DNA of 38,904 nucleotides from Pseudonocardia sulfidoxydans NBRC 16205 (lineage in GTDB: Bacteria; Actinomycetota; Actinomycetes; Mycobacteriales; Pseudonocardiaceae), in the NCBI RefSeq assembly GCF_007989085.1, contig NZ_BJVJ01000057.1:1-38904 (forward strand). The letters run 5' to 3'. Under the pieces are notes generated by a model. That model did no database searches and was not told the origin of the DNA. It saw only the letters and a list, made by a program, of their open reading frames with translations. Made by a program: the position numbers and the translations under genes. Positions within the stretch are counted from its first letter, which is position 1, and each line of letters starts with the position of its first letter. Below, piece by piece: positions 24,338 through 31,862 of the stretch.

Positions 24338-25870
24338 ATGCCCTCGACCACGCTCGGCGAGCTGCTGGAGCGTCGTGCCGCGCAGCGGCCGGACGCCGAG
24401 GCGGCGGTCTTCCCCGACGGCGCGACGACCTACGCCGAGCTGGCCGAACGCGCCCGCCGGTTCGCGCGCGGACTGGCCGGACTCGGGGTCGGGAAGGGCG
24501 ACCGGGTCGGGATCCTGCTGCCGGCATCGGCAGACCTGCTCGCCGCGTTGATCGGCGCCACCCGGATCGGGGCGATCGCGGTGCCGGTCAACGCGCGGTT
24601 CAAGGCTGTCGAGCTCGGCGGGATCGTCTCGCACTCGGGCATGCGGGTCCTCGTCACCGAGGGCCGGGAGCCCGAGCTGCCCGACGCTCCCGAGCTGGAG
24701 CACGTCGTCGTCCTGGGGCGCGACGAGCTGCCGGACGCCGATCTCCCCGACATCACGACGACGCCGAGCGACACGGCGGTGATCGTCTACACCTCGGGGA
24801 CGACGGCGGCCCCCAAGGGCGCGATGCTCCCCCACTCGGCGCTCACCGGGCTGGCGGCCGGGATCGTCGAGCGCATGCAGCTCACCGCCGACGACCGGGT
24901 GTGGACGGCGATCCCGCTCTTCCACGGCGGCGGCCTCACGTTCGCGTTCTCGTGCCTCACCGCGGGCGCGCCGTTCGTGCATCCCGGCCACTTCGACCCG
25001 TCGACGACGCTGGAGTACCTCACCGAGCAGCGCGTCACCGTCGCGCTGGCCGCGTTCGAGACGATCTGGATGCCGGTGCTCGACCGGCCCGACTTCGCCG
25101 GGTTCGATCTCTCCCGAATCCGGGTCGTGATGGCCGTCGGAGTGCCGGAACGGTTGCGCGACATGGCGTCGCGGCTGCCGCAGGCGGTGCACGTGTCGTG
25201 TGTGGCGATGACGGAGTCGTCGGCGTTCCTGACGCTCAACCGGCTCGACGACCCCGCCGACGCCCGCGCCACGACCGGCGGGCACCCGATGCCGGGCATG
25301 CAGTGCCGCGTCGTCGACCCCGGGACCGGACGGGACCAGCCGCCCGGCACCCCCGGTGAGCTGCTGTTCCGCGGCCCCAACGCGTTCACCGGCTACTTCC
25401 GCGACCCGGAGCACACGGCGTCGGTGATCGACGCCGACGGCTGGTTCCACAGCGGCGACCTGGTCGTGGCCGACGACGACGGCCGGCTGACGTTCCGGTC
25501 GCGGCTCAAGGACATGCTGAAGGTCGGCGGGGAGAACGTGGCGGCGGCCGAGGTGGAGGACCACCTGCTGCACCATCCGGCGGTCGCGGTCGTCGCGGTG
25601 GTGGCGGCGCCCGACGCACGCTACGTCGAGGTCCCGGCGGCGTACGTGCAGCTCCGGGAGAACGCACGCGCGTCCGAGAAGGAGCTGATCGACTTCTGCC
25701 TCGGCCGGATCGCGACGTACCGGGTGCCGCGCTACGTCCGGTTCGTCGACGGGCCCGCCGACTGGCCGATGTCCGGCACGAAGATCAAGAAGTACGTGCT
25801 CCGGGAACGGATCGCGGCCGAGCTCCAGGCCGCGGGGATCACCGAGGCACCGAAACCGGTCGTGGCCTAG
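24338..25870 (+). CDS. Acyl-CoA synthetase (ANL superfamily)
   Basis: A 510-residue AMP-forming ligase that activates a carboxylic acid to its CoA thioester through an acyl-AMP. The ATP loop YTSGTTAAPKG (151-161) is canonical. DGWFHSGDL, RLKDMLKVGGENVAAAEVE and the C-terminal catalytic lysine region PMSGTKIKKYVLRERI are intact. The substrate is unknown. The ATG at 24338 follows GGAAGG by 7 nt. It is paralogous to the synthetase at 27233-28903, with near-identical C-terminal motifs. An SDR and a PNPOx-fold gene lie between the two, on the other strand. Confidence 0.93.
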   Translation: MPSTTLGELLERRAAQRPDAEAAVFPDGATTYAELAERARRFARGLAGLGVGKGDRVGILLPASADLLAALIGATRIGAIAVPVNARFKAVELGGIVSHSGMRVLVTEGREPELPDAPELEHVVVLGRDELPDADLPDITTTPSDTAVIVYTSGTTAAPKGAMLPHSALTGLAAGIVERMQLTADDRVWTAIPLFHGGGLTFAFSCLTAGAPFVHPGHFDPSTTLEYLTEQRVTVALAAFETIWMPVLDRPDFAGFDLSRIRVVMAVGVPERLRDMASRLPQAVHVSCVAMTESSAFLTLNRLDDPADARATTGGHPMPGMQCRVVDPGTGRDQPPGTPGELLFRGPNAFTGYFRDPEHTASVIDADGWFHSGDLVVADDDGRLTFRSRLKDMLKVGGENVAAAEVEDHLLHHPAVAVVAVVAAPDARYVEVPAAYVQLRENARASEKELIDFCLGRIATYRVPRYVRFVDGPADWPMSGTKIKKYVLRERIAAELQAAGITEAPKPVVA

Positions 25871-25880
25871 CGTGGCCTAG
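25861..25880. repeat. 10-bp tandem duplication carrying two convergent stop codons
   Basis: The unit cgtggcctag occurs twice in succession. The CTAG in the first copy gives the stop of the synthetase; that in the second gives the stop of the opposing PNPOx gene. Confidence 0.8.
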
Positions 25881-26374
25881 CTCCCGCGCCCGTCGCCGGC
25901 GACGCGACGGGAGTCGTGCGACTGCGGCATCCCGACGATCTCGACGCGGATGACGACGCGGCGCGGACTGTCGAGCAGCGCCAGCATGCGCTCCTGCCCT
26001 GCTGGGGCCAGCCGGGCCGCGAGCAGCGGCAGGACGCGGTCGAGCGTCGCCCGGTCGCGGTGCACCGTGGCGCGGCCCTTGAGCCGCACCATCCGCCGCC
26101 CGGGCAGGTCGGTCCCGGCGTTGCTGATCACCATGCCGACGCGCGGGTCACGCTCCACCGCGGCGACGTGCGCGCGGCCGGTCACCGCGGTCAGCCAGAC
26201 GCCGTCGTCGGCCCAGAGGTGGCTCATCGTGACGCCGGCGGGCCAGCCGTCGGCGTCGGTGAACAGGAAGGTGCACTCACGCGCGACCGTCGCCAGTTCC
26301 GCCAGCCCCGAGACGGCGAGCCGGGCCTGCCGCATGTCCTCCAGGTCGGTGACGCCGACGCGATCGGGAGTCAC
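25877..26374 (-). CDS. Pyridoxamine 5'-phosphate oxidase-fold protein
   Basis: A 165-residue split-beta-barrel protein of the PNPOx-like (FMN or F420 binding) group: FLFTDADGWPAGVTMSHLWADDG, VWLTAVTGRAHVAAVERDPRVGMVI and MVRLKGRATVHRD follow the usual strand order. The cofactor and substrate are not known. The GTG start overlaps the SDR stop by 4 nt (GTGA), so it is coupled to that gene. Confidence 0.83.
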   Translation of the reverse strand: MTPDRVGVTDLEDMRQARLAVSGLAELATVARECTFLFTDADGWPAGVTMSHLWADDGVWLTAVTGRAHVAAVERDPRVGMVISNAGTDLPGRRMVRLKGRATVHRDRATLDRVLPLLAARLAPAGQERMLALLDSPRRVVIRVEIVGMPQSHDSRRVAGDGRGS

Positions 26375-27144
26375 AACAGAGTGGAGTCGGGGCCGCCCGC
26401 GTCGACCTGGATGCGCTGGCCCGTCAGGTAGTCGGCGTCCGTCGACGCGAGGAAGGCCACGACGCCGGCGACGTCGTCGGGACGTGCGACCCGGCCGAAG
26501 GGGTACGACGGATCGAGCTCCTCGATCGTGCGTCCGGCCGCCGCGGCGGCGAGGCGCGAGCCCATGTCCGTGGCGACGAGCCCGGGCGCGACGATGTTGA
26601 CCCGCACCCCGTGGCGACGCTCCTCGCGGGCCAGCGTGCGCGCCGCGGCCTCCAATGCCGCCTTGGCCATCGTGTAGGGGGCGCCGCCCGGCGGGGTCTC
26701 GCCGACGATCGAGCTGGAGATCACGACGACGTCGGACCGCGCGCGCGTGCGCATCCCCGGCAGCAGGAGCCGGACCAGCTCCAGCGGCCCGAGGGTGTGC
26801 ACGCGCAGCAGCCGCATGTACTCCTCGGGGCCGGTGTCGGCGATCGAGGTGCCGCGGCTGGCGGTCCCCGCGTTGGAGACGAGCAGGTCGACGGTGCCGA
26901 GGTCCCGCTCGATCGCGGCCACCATCGCGGCGACCGCGTCGGCGTCGTCGACCGCCGCCCGGTATCCGACAGCGGTGCCCCCTGCCGCCGTGATGGCGGC
27001 GACGACCTCGTCGGCGGCCGCCTCGTCACGGCGGTAGTTGAGGGCGACCGTCGCACCGTCGGCGGCGAGTCGCGTGGCGATCCCGCGGCCGACGCCGCGC
27101 GATCCCCCGGTGACCAGCGCGACCCGGCCCTTCAGGTCAGCCAA
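26371..27144 (-). CDS. Short-chain dehydrogenase/reductase (FabG-like)
   Basis: A 257-residue classical SDR. TGGSRGVGRG is the cofactor loop, and NYRRDE after the second strand suggests NADP(H). NAG is at 91-93. The catalytic Ser is in VVISSSIVG, with Tyr157 and Lys161 in YTMAK. The C-terminus YLTGQRIQVDAGG is typical. The TTG at 27144 is chosen because homology begins there (LADLKGRVALVTGG); upstream codons read Arg-rich, non-homologous sequence. It is divergent from the second synthetase, and the pair may act on the same acyl compound. Confidence 0.9.
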   Translation of the reverse strand: MADLKGRVALVTGGSRGVGRGIATRLAADGATVALNYRRDEAAADEVVAAITAAGGTAVGYRAAVDDADAVAAMVAAIERDLGTVDLLVSNAGTASRGTSIADTGPEEYMRLLRVHTLGPLELVRLLLPGMRTRARSDVVVISSSIVGETPPGGAPYTMAKAALEAAARTLAREERRHGVRVNIVAPGLVATDMGSRLAAAAAGRTIEELDPSYPFGRVARPDDVAGVVAFLASTDADYLTGQRIQVDAGGPDSTLL

Positions 27145-27232
27145 CGCGATCCGCCGCCATTCCGACTCCCTTGTCCGTCCCTCACCCCCACGGTAGCGTG
27201 TCAAACGATTGGTAGACAGCCGGAGGCCGCGC

Positions 27233-28903
27233 ATGACGACCGTCCCCGATCTACTCGACCGCCGCGCCGTCGACAGCCCCGACCAGGGCGTCGCCTTCCC
27301 CGACGCACGCATGACCTACCCCGAGCTGGCCGCTGCGTCGCGCGACGCGGCGCGGGCCCTCCACGCCCTCGGCGTCCGCGCGGGCGACAGCGTCGGACTG
27401 CTCCTGCCCGGCCGCCTCGACAGCGTGCTGTGGTGGCTCGCCGCCGCGCGGATCGGCGCCGTCACCGTGCCGGTCAATGTACGACTCAAGGCCCGCGAGC
27501 TCGCGTACATGATCGAGAACGCGGACATGACGGTCCTGCTCGCCGCTGCCGAGCTCGCACCCGTCCTCGACGAGGCCCTGCCCGACGGCGCGGCCCCGCA
27601 GCTGCGGGCGATCGTGTCGCTCGACGACGACACCCCACCGGGCTGGATGCCCCGCGCCGACCTCGAGGCCGTGTTGTCGACCGAGGCCGACGTCGCCACC
27701 GCGCAGTCCGCGATCGACCCGGCCGACCCGGTCGTCATGCTCTACACCTCGGGAACGACGTCGCGCCCGCGCGGCTGCCTGCACAGCCACGCCTCTCTCG
27801 TCGAGGAGGGCGAGGCCGTCACCGAACGGCTCGGCCTGCGCCCCGACGACCGCTTCTGGACCCCGCTCCCGATGTTCCACTGCGGCGGTTTCGACGTCGC
27901 CATGAGCGCGTTGGCGGGCCGCTGCGGCATGGTCCACGTCGGCACCTTCGAGCCGGGTCGTGCGCTCGCCCAGCTCGCCGGCGAACGCTGCACGGTCGGG
28001 TTCCCGGCCTTCGACACGATCTGGGTGCCGGTCCTCGACCATCCCGCGTTCCCCGACACCGACCTCTCCGCCCTGCGGATGGTGCTCAACGTCGGCAGCC
28101 CCGAACGGATGCGGTCGATGCAGGCGCGGCTGCCGCACGTCGTGCAGATGTCGTGCACCGGATCGACCGAGTCGTTCGGGTTCTGCTGCATGGGCTCCCC
28201 CGACGACCCCGCCGACGTCCGCGCCACCACCTGCGGGCGGCCGCTGCGCCACATGCAGGCCCGCGTCGTCGACCCCGACACCGGTGTCGACGTGCCGGCG
28301 GGGACGCCGGGCGAGTTCCGGTTCCGCGGCGGCTCACGGTTCCTGCGCTACCACCGCGACGACGCGCTCACCGCGGAACGCATCGACGTCGACGGCTGGT
28401 TCTCCTCCGGCGACCTCGTCGTCGCCGACGCCGAGGGGCGCGTCGCGTTCGTGTCGAGGCTCAAGGACATGCTCAAGGTCGGCGGGGAGAACGTCGCCGC
28501 CGCGGAGCTGGAGGGCTTCCTCGGCGAACACCCGGCCGTCGGACTCGTCCAGGTCGTCGCCGCCCCCGACGCCCACTACGGCGAGGTGCCCGCCGCGTTC
28601 GTCCAGCTCCGCGCCGGCGCCGAGGCCACCGAGGACGAGCTGATCGCCTTCTGCCGCGGCACGATCGCCGGGTTCAAGGTGCCGCGCTACGTACGGTTCG
28701 TCGACGAGTGGCCGATGTCGGGCACCAAGGTCCAGAAGTTCCGGCTGCGCGACCGGCTCGCCGCCGAGCTCGCGGCCGGCGGCGTCACCGGGCCCCACGT
28801 CCCGCCCCCGCGTGACCCGCGCCTCACACCAGGCAAGCTCACGGCAAACAGTTCGGAAGCGACTGTCCAATCACAGCCCGGCGTGCCGTCGACCGGGCGG
28901 TGA
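27233..28903 (+). CDS. Acyl-CoA synthetase (ANL superfamily), second paralogue
   Basis: A 556-residue AMP-forming ligase resembling the one at 24338. The ATP loop reads YTSGTTSRPRG (171-181), with Arg180 in place of the usual Lys. DGWFSSGDL, RLKDMLKVGGENVAAAELE and PMSGTKVQKFRLRDRL, with the C-terminal catalytic Lys, are intact. A tail of about 35 Pro/Ser/Thr-rich residues is absent from its paralogue. The ATG follows CGGAGG by 6 nt. The substrate is unknown; the SDR next to it suggests a fatty- or aromatic-acid catabolic set. Confidence 0.92.
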   Translation: MTTVPDLLDRRAVDSPDQGVAFPDARMTYPELAAASRDAARALHALGVRAGDSVGLLLPGRLDSVLWWLAAARIGAVTVPVNVRLKARELAYMIENADMTVLLAAAELAPVLDEALPDGAAPQLRAIVSLDDDTPPGWMPRADLEAVLSTEADVATAQSAIDPADPVVMLYTSGTTSRPRGCLHSHASLVEEGEAVTERLGLRPDDRFWTPLPMFHCGGFDVAMSALAGRCGMVHVGTFEPGRALAQLAGERCTVGFPAFDTIWVPVLDHPAFPDTDLSALRMVLNVGSPERMRSMQARLPHVVQMSCTGSTESFGFCCMGSPDDPADVRATTCGRPLRHMQARVVDPDTGVDVPAGTPGEFRFRGGSRFLRYHRDDALTAERIDVDGWFSSGDLVVADAEGRVAFVSRLKDMLKVGGENVAAAELEGFLGEHPAVGLVQVVAAPDAHYGEVPAAFVQLRAGAEATEDELIAFCRGTIAGFKVPRYVRFVDEWPMSGTKVQKFRLRDRLAAELAAGGVTGPHVPPPRDPRLTPGKLTANSSEATVQSQPGVPSTGR

Positions 28904-28921
28904 CCCGGTAGCGTCGTCCCC

Positions 28922-29164
28922 ATGAACGACGTGACGGTGCCCCTCCGAGCGGCGAACCCCCGGCGCAACCCCGCCTTCGCCATCGCCGTCACCTGGGCCC
29001 TGGCCGCGCTCGTCACCCTCGCCGTCGCCGCCGAGACGCGGATCGGCCCGGTCATCGTCAAGTTCACCCCGAAGCACGGCATCCACCTCGGCGACCTCGC
29101 GGTCTTCTTCGGCTGCACCGCCATCGCACTCGTCGTCACCGCGGCCCTGCTGTCCCGGCGCTGA
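28922..29164 (+). CDS. Small membrane protein of unknown function
   Basis: An 80-residue protein with two hydrophobic segments, AFAIAVTWALAALVTLAVAA (about 18-37) and LAVFFGCTAIALVVTAALL (about 59-77), joined by a short basic loop (KFTPKHGIH). No family is recognised. Codon bias fits a real gene. No good Shine-Dalgarno precedes the ATG, which lies 18 nt after the synthetase stop. Confidence 0.65.
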   Translation: MNDVTVPLRAANPRRNPAFAIAVTWALAALVTLAVAAETRIGPVIVKFTPKHGIHLGDLAVFFGCTAIALVVTAALLSRR

Positions 29165-29216
29165 TCGTCTCCAAACGAGACAGCCGGGCACGCAAGATCC
29201 CGCTACGGTGCCGCTC

Positions 29217-29501
29217 ATGGCGGCCGCTATCGACGTCCTCGACGCCCTCAGCAACGTCCCCGCCCTGCGCGACGCGCAGGTGTGGGAGATCGTCCGCTGC
29301 TGCCGCGCGTTCCGCGAGCACCCCGACGGGGGCGACCAGACCGTCGAGATCGAGATCAGCTCCGACGGCGCGGGCCGCTACATCGTCGTCGCCACCGACG
29401 TGGCCCGCGGCCTCACCGCGCAGGGCGTGCCCATGCCCGGGCTGAACGGCGCGGTCAACATGGTGCCCTGGTACATGCTCGACGACCCCGCGTCCGCGTG
29501 A
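29217..29501 (+). CDS. Conserved hypothetical protein
   Basis: A 94-residue soluble protein. The N-terminus is helical (MAAAIDVLDALSNVPALRDAQVWEIVRCCRAFR), then strands (TVEIEISSDGAGRYIVVATD) and a Pro-rich end (NMVPWYMLDDPASA). The ATG at 29217 is preferred to a TTG three codons upstream. It is not recognised. It lies 40 nt before the SixA-like gene and could be co-transcribed with it. Confidence 0.6.
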   Translation: MAAAIDVLDALSNVPALRDAQVWEIVRCCRAFREHPDGGDQTVEIEISSDGAGRYIVVATDVARGLTAQGVPMPGLNGAVNMVPWYMLDDPASA

Positions 29502-29541
29502 CAGCGGGCGAACCAGCGGCCACTGCGGAAGGATCGCGGCC

Positions 29542-30024
29542 ATGAGCGACCGCCGGCTCGTCGTCCTGCGCCACTCCAAATCGGACTGGTCGACGGACGC
29601 ACCCGACCACAGCCGCCCCCTCAACGTGCGCGGCCGCCGCGACGGCCCCGAGGCCGGCCGCTGGCTACGGATGAACGTGGGCACCCCCGACGCGGTCGTC
29701 TGCTCGTCGGCGACCCGTACCCGCCAGACCTGGGAGCTCGCCTCGGCCGCCCTGCGCGAGCCGCCGGAACCCGAGTTCAGCGACGACGTCTACGACGCCT
29801 CCGCCGTCCAGTTGCTGGAGGTCGTCAGCGGCCTCCCGGACTCGGCCGCGTGCGTCCTCCTGATCGGCCACAACCCCGGCCTCGAGGACCTGACGACGCT
29901 GCTCGCCGGGGAGTTCCTGCCCATGACGACGTCGGCCGTGGCCGTCCTGACCTGGCCCGGGTCGTGGAGCGACGTCGGGATGCACCCCGCGACACTCGAG
30001 GCGCACGCAGTTCCCCGGGGCTGA
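29542..30024 (+). CDS. SixA-like histidine phosphatase
   Basis: A 160-residue short histidine phosphatase. LRHSKSDWS holds the nucleophilic His in the RH[GS]K form typical of SixA, which in E. coli acts on phosphohistidine proteins. CSSATRTRQTWE supplies the phosphate-binding Arg, and LLIGHNPGLEDL the second His. The start is ATG with a GGAAGG site. The target is unknown. Confidence 0.88.
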   Translation: MSDRRLVVLRHSKSDWSTDAPDHSRPLNVRGRRDGPEAGRWLRMNVGTPDAVVCSSATRTRQTWELASAALREPPEPEFSDDVYDASAVQLLEVVSGLPDSAACVLLIGHNPGLEDLTTLLAGEFLPMTTSAVAVLTWPGSWSDVGMHPATLEAHAVPRG

Positions 30025-30100
30025 CCCGACACCGCCGACCCCGCACCGAACCGGTGGCGGAGCCCGCTGTCACTCCTCCGAGTGGCCTCACGGTCGTTCG

Positions 30101-30128
30101 GTAACGGACGAGCGGACAGGGCCGAAAG
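30101..30128 (+). promoter_or_regulatory. Candidate ECF sigma promoter of the secreted Ig-like protein gene
   Basis: GTAACGGAC at 30101-30109 and CGAAAG at 30123-30128, with 16 nt between GTAACG and CGAA. The identical -35 block and spacing precede rsdA (31788-31815). GTAAC-type -35 boxes are reported for SigD promoters in mycobacteria. Confidence 0.5.
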
Positions 30129-30147
30129 GTCGGGCGGACGCAGGAGA

Positions 30148-30173
30148 CGGGCCCGGTCTGGGGCCCGGGCCTG
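30148..30173 (+). terminator. Possible hairpin in the 5' leader
   Basis: Nine pairs (one G-T), cgggcccgg against ccgggcctg, around an 8-nt loop. It could end sixA transcription, or be a structured leader for the next gene, since it lies downstream of that gene's candidate promoter. A second dyad, cccggt-ca-accggg, is at 30185-30198. Confidence 0.3.
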
Positions 30174-30226
30174 GGTCCGGTCAGCCCGGTCAACCGGGTC
30201 CTCCGCGCCACATCGAGGTGTCAGTC

Positions 30227-31672
30227 GTGCGCCACCGCACCCCCACCGCACCATCACCCGACGGCCTGTCCCGACGGCGCCACAACCGCCTGCGCCGCAC
30301 CGGTTTCCTCGCAGGACTGACCGCGGCCGCGCTCGTCGCCGGCATGGCGACGGTCACCGGCACCGCCGCGGCAGCCACGCCGACCAGGGTCAGCGATGCG
30401 GACATCGCCGCGAGCTGCGGCGTCGCCGGGAAGTTCTGCCACGAGGGCGACGCCCGGGTCGTCGACGACCCGGGCGCCAACGAGGGCAACGGCTACCTGC
30501 GGCTGAACACGCCGAACGGGGAGAAGGCGTACGTCTTCAACCGTGACTTCTACGGCAAGCCGCTGTCGTCCCTGACCGACCTCACGTACGAGACCTACAT
30601 CGAGCAGCCCGGCACCGCCAACGCCCAGCAGGCCCCGTCGTTCAACATCGAGGTCACCACCGCGCAGGGCTTCACGACCCTCGTCTGGGAGCCCGTCTAC
30701 AGCGGTACCCCGGTCACGACGGGCCAGTGGCAGACCTGGTCGGTGTCGACGGCGAAGGGCTGGTGGGCGTCGAAGGACGTCACGTCCACGGACACCCTGA
30801 ACAAGTACGGCTTCACGACCTACACCGCGACCTTCGCCGACGTGAAGGCCGCCCTGGGCACCGCGACCATCGGCCAGATCGGCATCAACCAGGGCAGCGG
30901 TGCTCCCGGTCTGCGGGCCCGCGTCGACCGTTTCGGTCTCAACGGCACGATCTACGACTTCGACAACCCCGTCGTCCCGACGACGATCGTCGCGACCGCA
31001 GGTGACGGGCAGACCGCGCAGACCGGCAAGCCCTTCGCCACCGCGCTCGCCACGAAGGTCACCGGTGCCGGCAACCTGGCCGCCCCCGACCGGACGGTCA
31101 CCTACACGGTGACGTCGGGCTCGGCGTCGTTCCCGGGTGGGAAGACGGCCACGGCCACGACGGGTGCCGACGGCGTCGCGACCGCGCCCACCCTCACCGC
31201 GGGCACCGACGCGGGCCCCGTCACCGTCACGGCCACGACCGGCACCCTCGCCCCGGTGACGTTCACCGAGACCGTCGCCGCCCCGCCCGCCACGGGCAGG
31301 AACCGCGCCGACATCGCCGTCACCCTGACCGTGCCCACCACGGTCACCCGGAACGGCACGGTCCAGGCGGTCGTCACGGTTCGCAACAACGGTCCGTTCG
31401 ACGCCGCCGGCGTCACGGCGGCGCTGACGATGCCCGACGCCCTCACGGTCGTCGCCGCTCCGGGCGGTATCGCGCCGCCCAAGGGCCACAACGTGGCGTA
31501 CCTGATCCCGTCGATCACGGCGTCGACCCAGGTCGTGTACACCGTGACGCTCAAGGCCGACGCCCGGACCACCGGCCCACAGACGCTGCGGGCCGCCGCG
31601 ATCCCGACCCGGGTGCCCGACCCGAACCTCCTCGACAACGCCGCCGTGTCCACGGTCACAATCAAGAAGTAG
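30227..31672 (+). CDS. Secreted protein with Ig-like and DUF11-like domains
   Basis: An exported protein of about 481 residues. The N-terminus has an Arg-rich region with LRRTGFLAGL, a possible Tat signal, and a cleavage site after GTAAAA. Next is a jelly-roll-like domain of about 200 residues (SCGVAGKFCHEGDARVVDD to RVDRFGLNGTIYDFDN). An Ig-like (Big_1-type) repeat follows (ATAGDGQTAQTGKPFATALA to TVTATTG), then a DUF11-like domain (ADIAVTLTVPTTVTRNGTVQ to the end). No anchor or sortase motif is seen. GTG 30227 has a GAGG site 8 nt upstream; GTG 30218 is an alternative. It is probably an envelope or adhesion protein. Confidence 0.75.
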   Translation: MRHRTPTAPSPDGLSRRRHNRLRRTGFLAGLTAAALVAGMATVTGTAAAATPTRVSDADIAASCGVAGKFCHEGDARVVDDPGANEGNGYLRLNTPNGEKAYVFNRDFYGKPLSSLTDLTYETYIEQPGTANAQQAPSFNIEVTTAQGFTTLVWEPVYSGTPVTTGQWQTWSVSTAKGWWASKDVTSTDTLNKYGFTTYTATFADVKAALGTATIGQIGINQGSGAPGLRARVDRFGLNGTIYDFDNPVVPTTIVATAGDGQTAQTGKPFATALATKVTGAGNLAAPDRTVTYTVTSGSASFPGGKTATATTGADGVATAPTLTAGTDAGPVTVTATTGTLAPVTFTETVAAPPATGRNRADIAVTLTVPTTVTRNGTVQAVVTVRNNGPFDAAGVTAALTMPDALTVVAAPGGIAPPKGHNVAYLIPSITASTQVVYTVTLKADARTTGPQTLRAAAIPTRVPDPNLLDNAAVSTVTIKK

Positions 31673-31693
31673 GCGCGGGCCGCTCCGCAGGTC

Positions 31694-31733
31694 AGCACCG
31701 GCCGCACCCCCGAGAGGAGGTGCCGCCGGTGCT
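31694..31733 (+). terminator. Hairpin terminator after the secreted protein gene
   Basis: 15-bp arms with one mismatch, agcaccggccgcacc (31694-31708) and its partner at 31719-31733, with a 10-nt loop. It starts 22 nt after the stop codon and before the promoter of the next gene. Confidence 0.7.
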
Positions 31734-31787
31734 GCATCAGGACGAGCGGATGCCGGTTTGCGGGCGGTGCCGGACGTCTGACGGCCT

Positions 31788-31815
31788 GTAACGGACCGCG
31801 GGCCGTGGACGAATC
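31788..31815 (+). promoter_or_regulatory. Candidate ECF sigma promoter of rsdA
   Basis: GTAACGGAC at 31788-31796 and CGAATC at 31810-31815, with 16 nt between GTAACG and CGAA, the same as at 30101. It would give a leader of about 40 nt before the rsdA GTG. Confidence 0.5.
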
Positions 31816-31862
31816 ACCAGGAGCCCGACGGGGAGGTCCGCGGACCCGCAGGAGGTGAGAAC

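Noticed and set aside
27199..27212. tgtcaaacgattgg as a second site for the LacI-type regulator
   Set aside because: It shares CAAACGATTG with 14593-14602 but is not palindromic, and the overlap may be chance.
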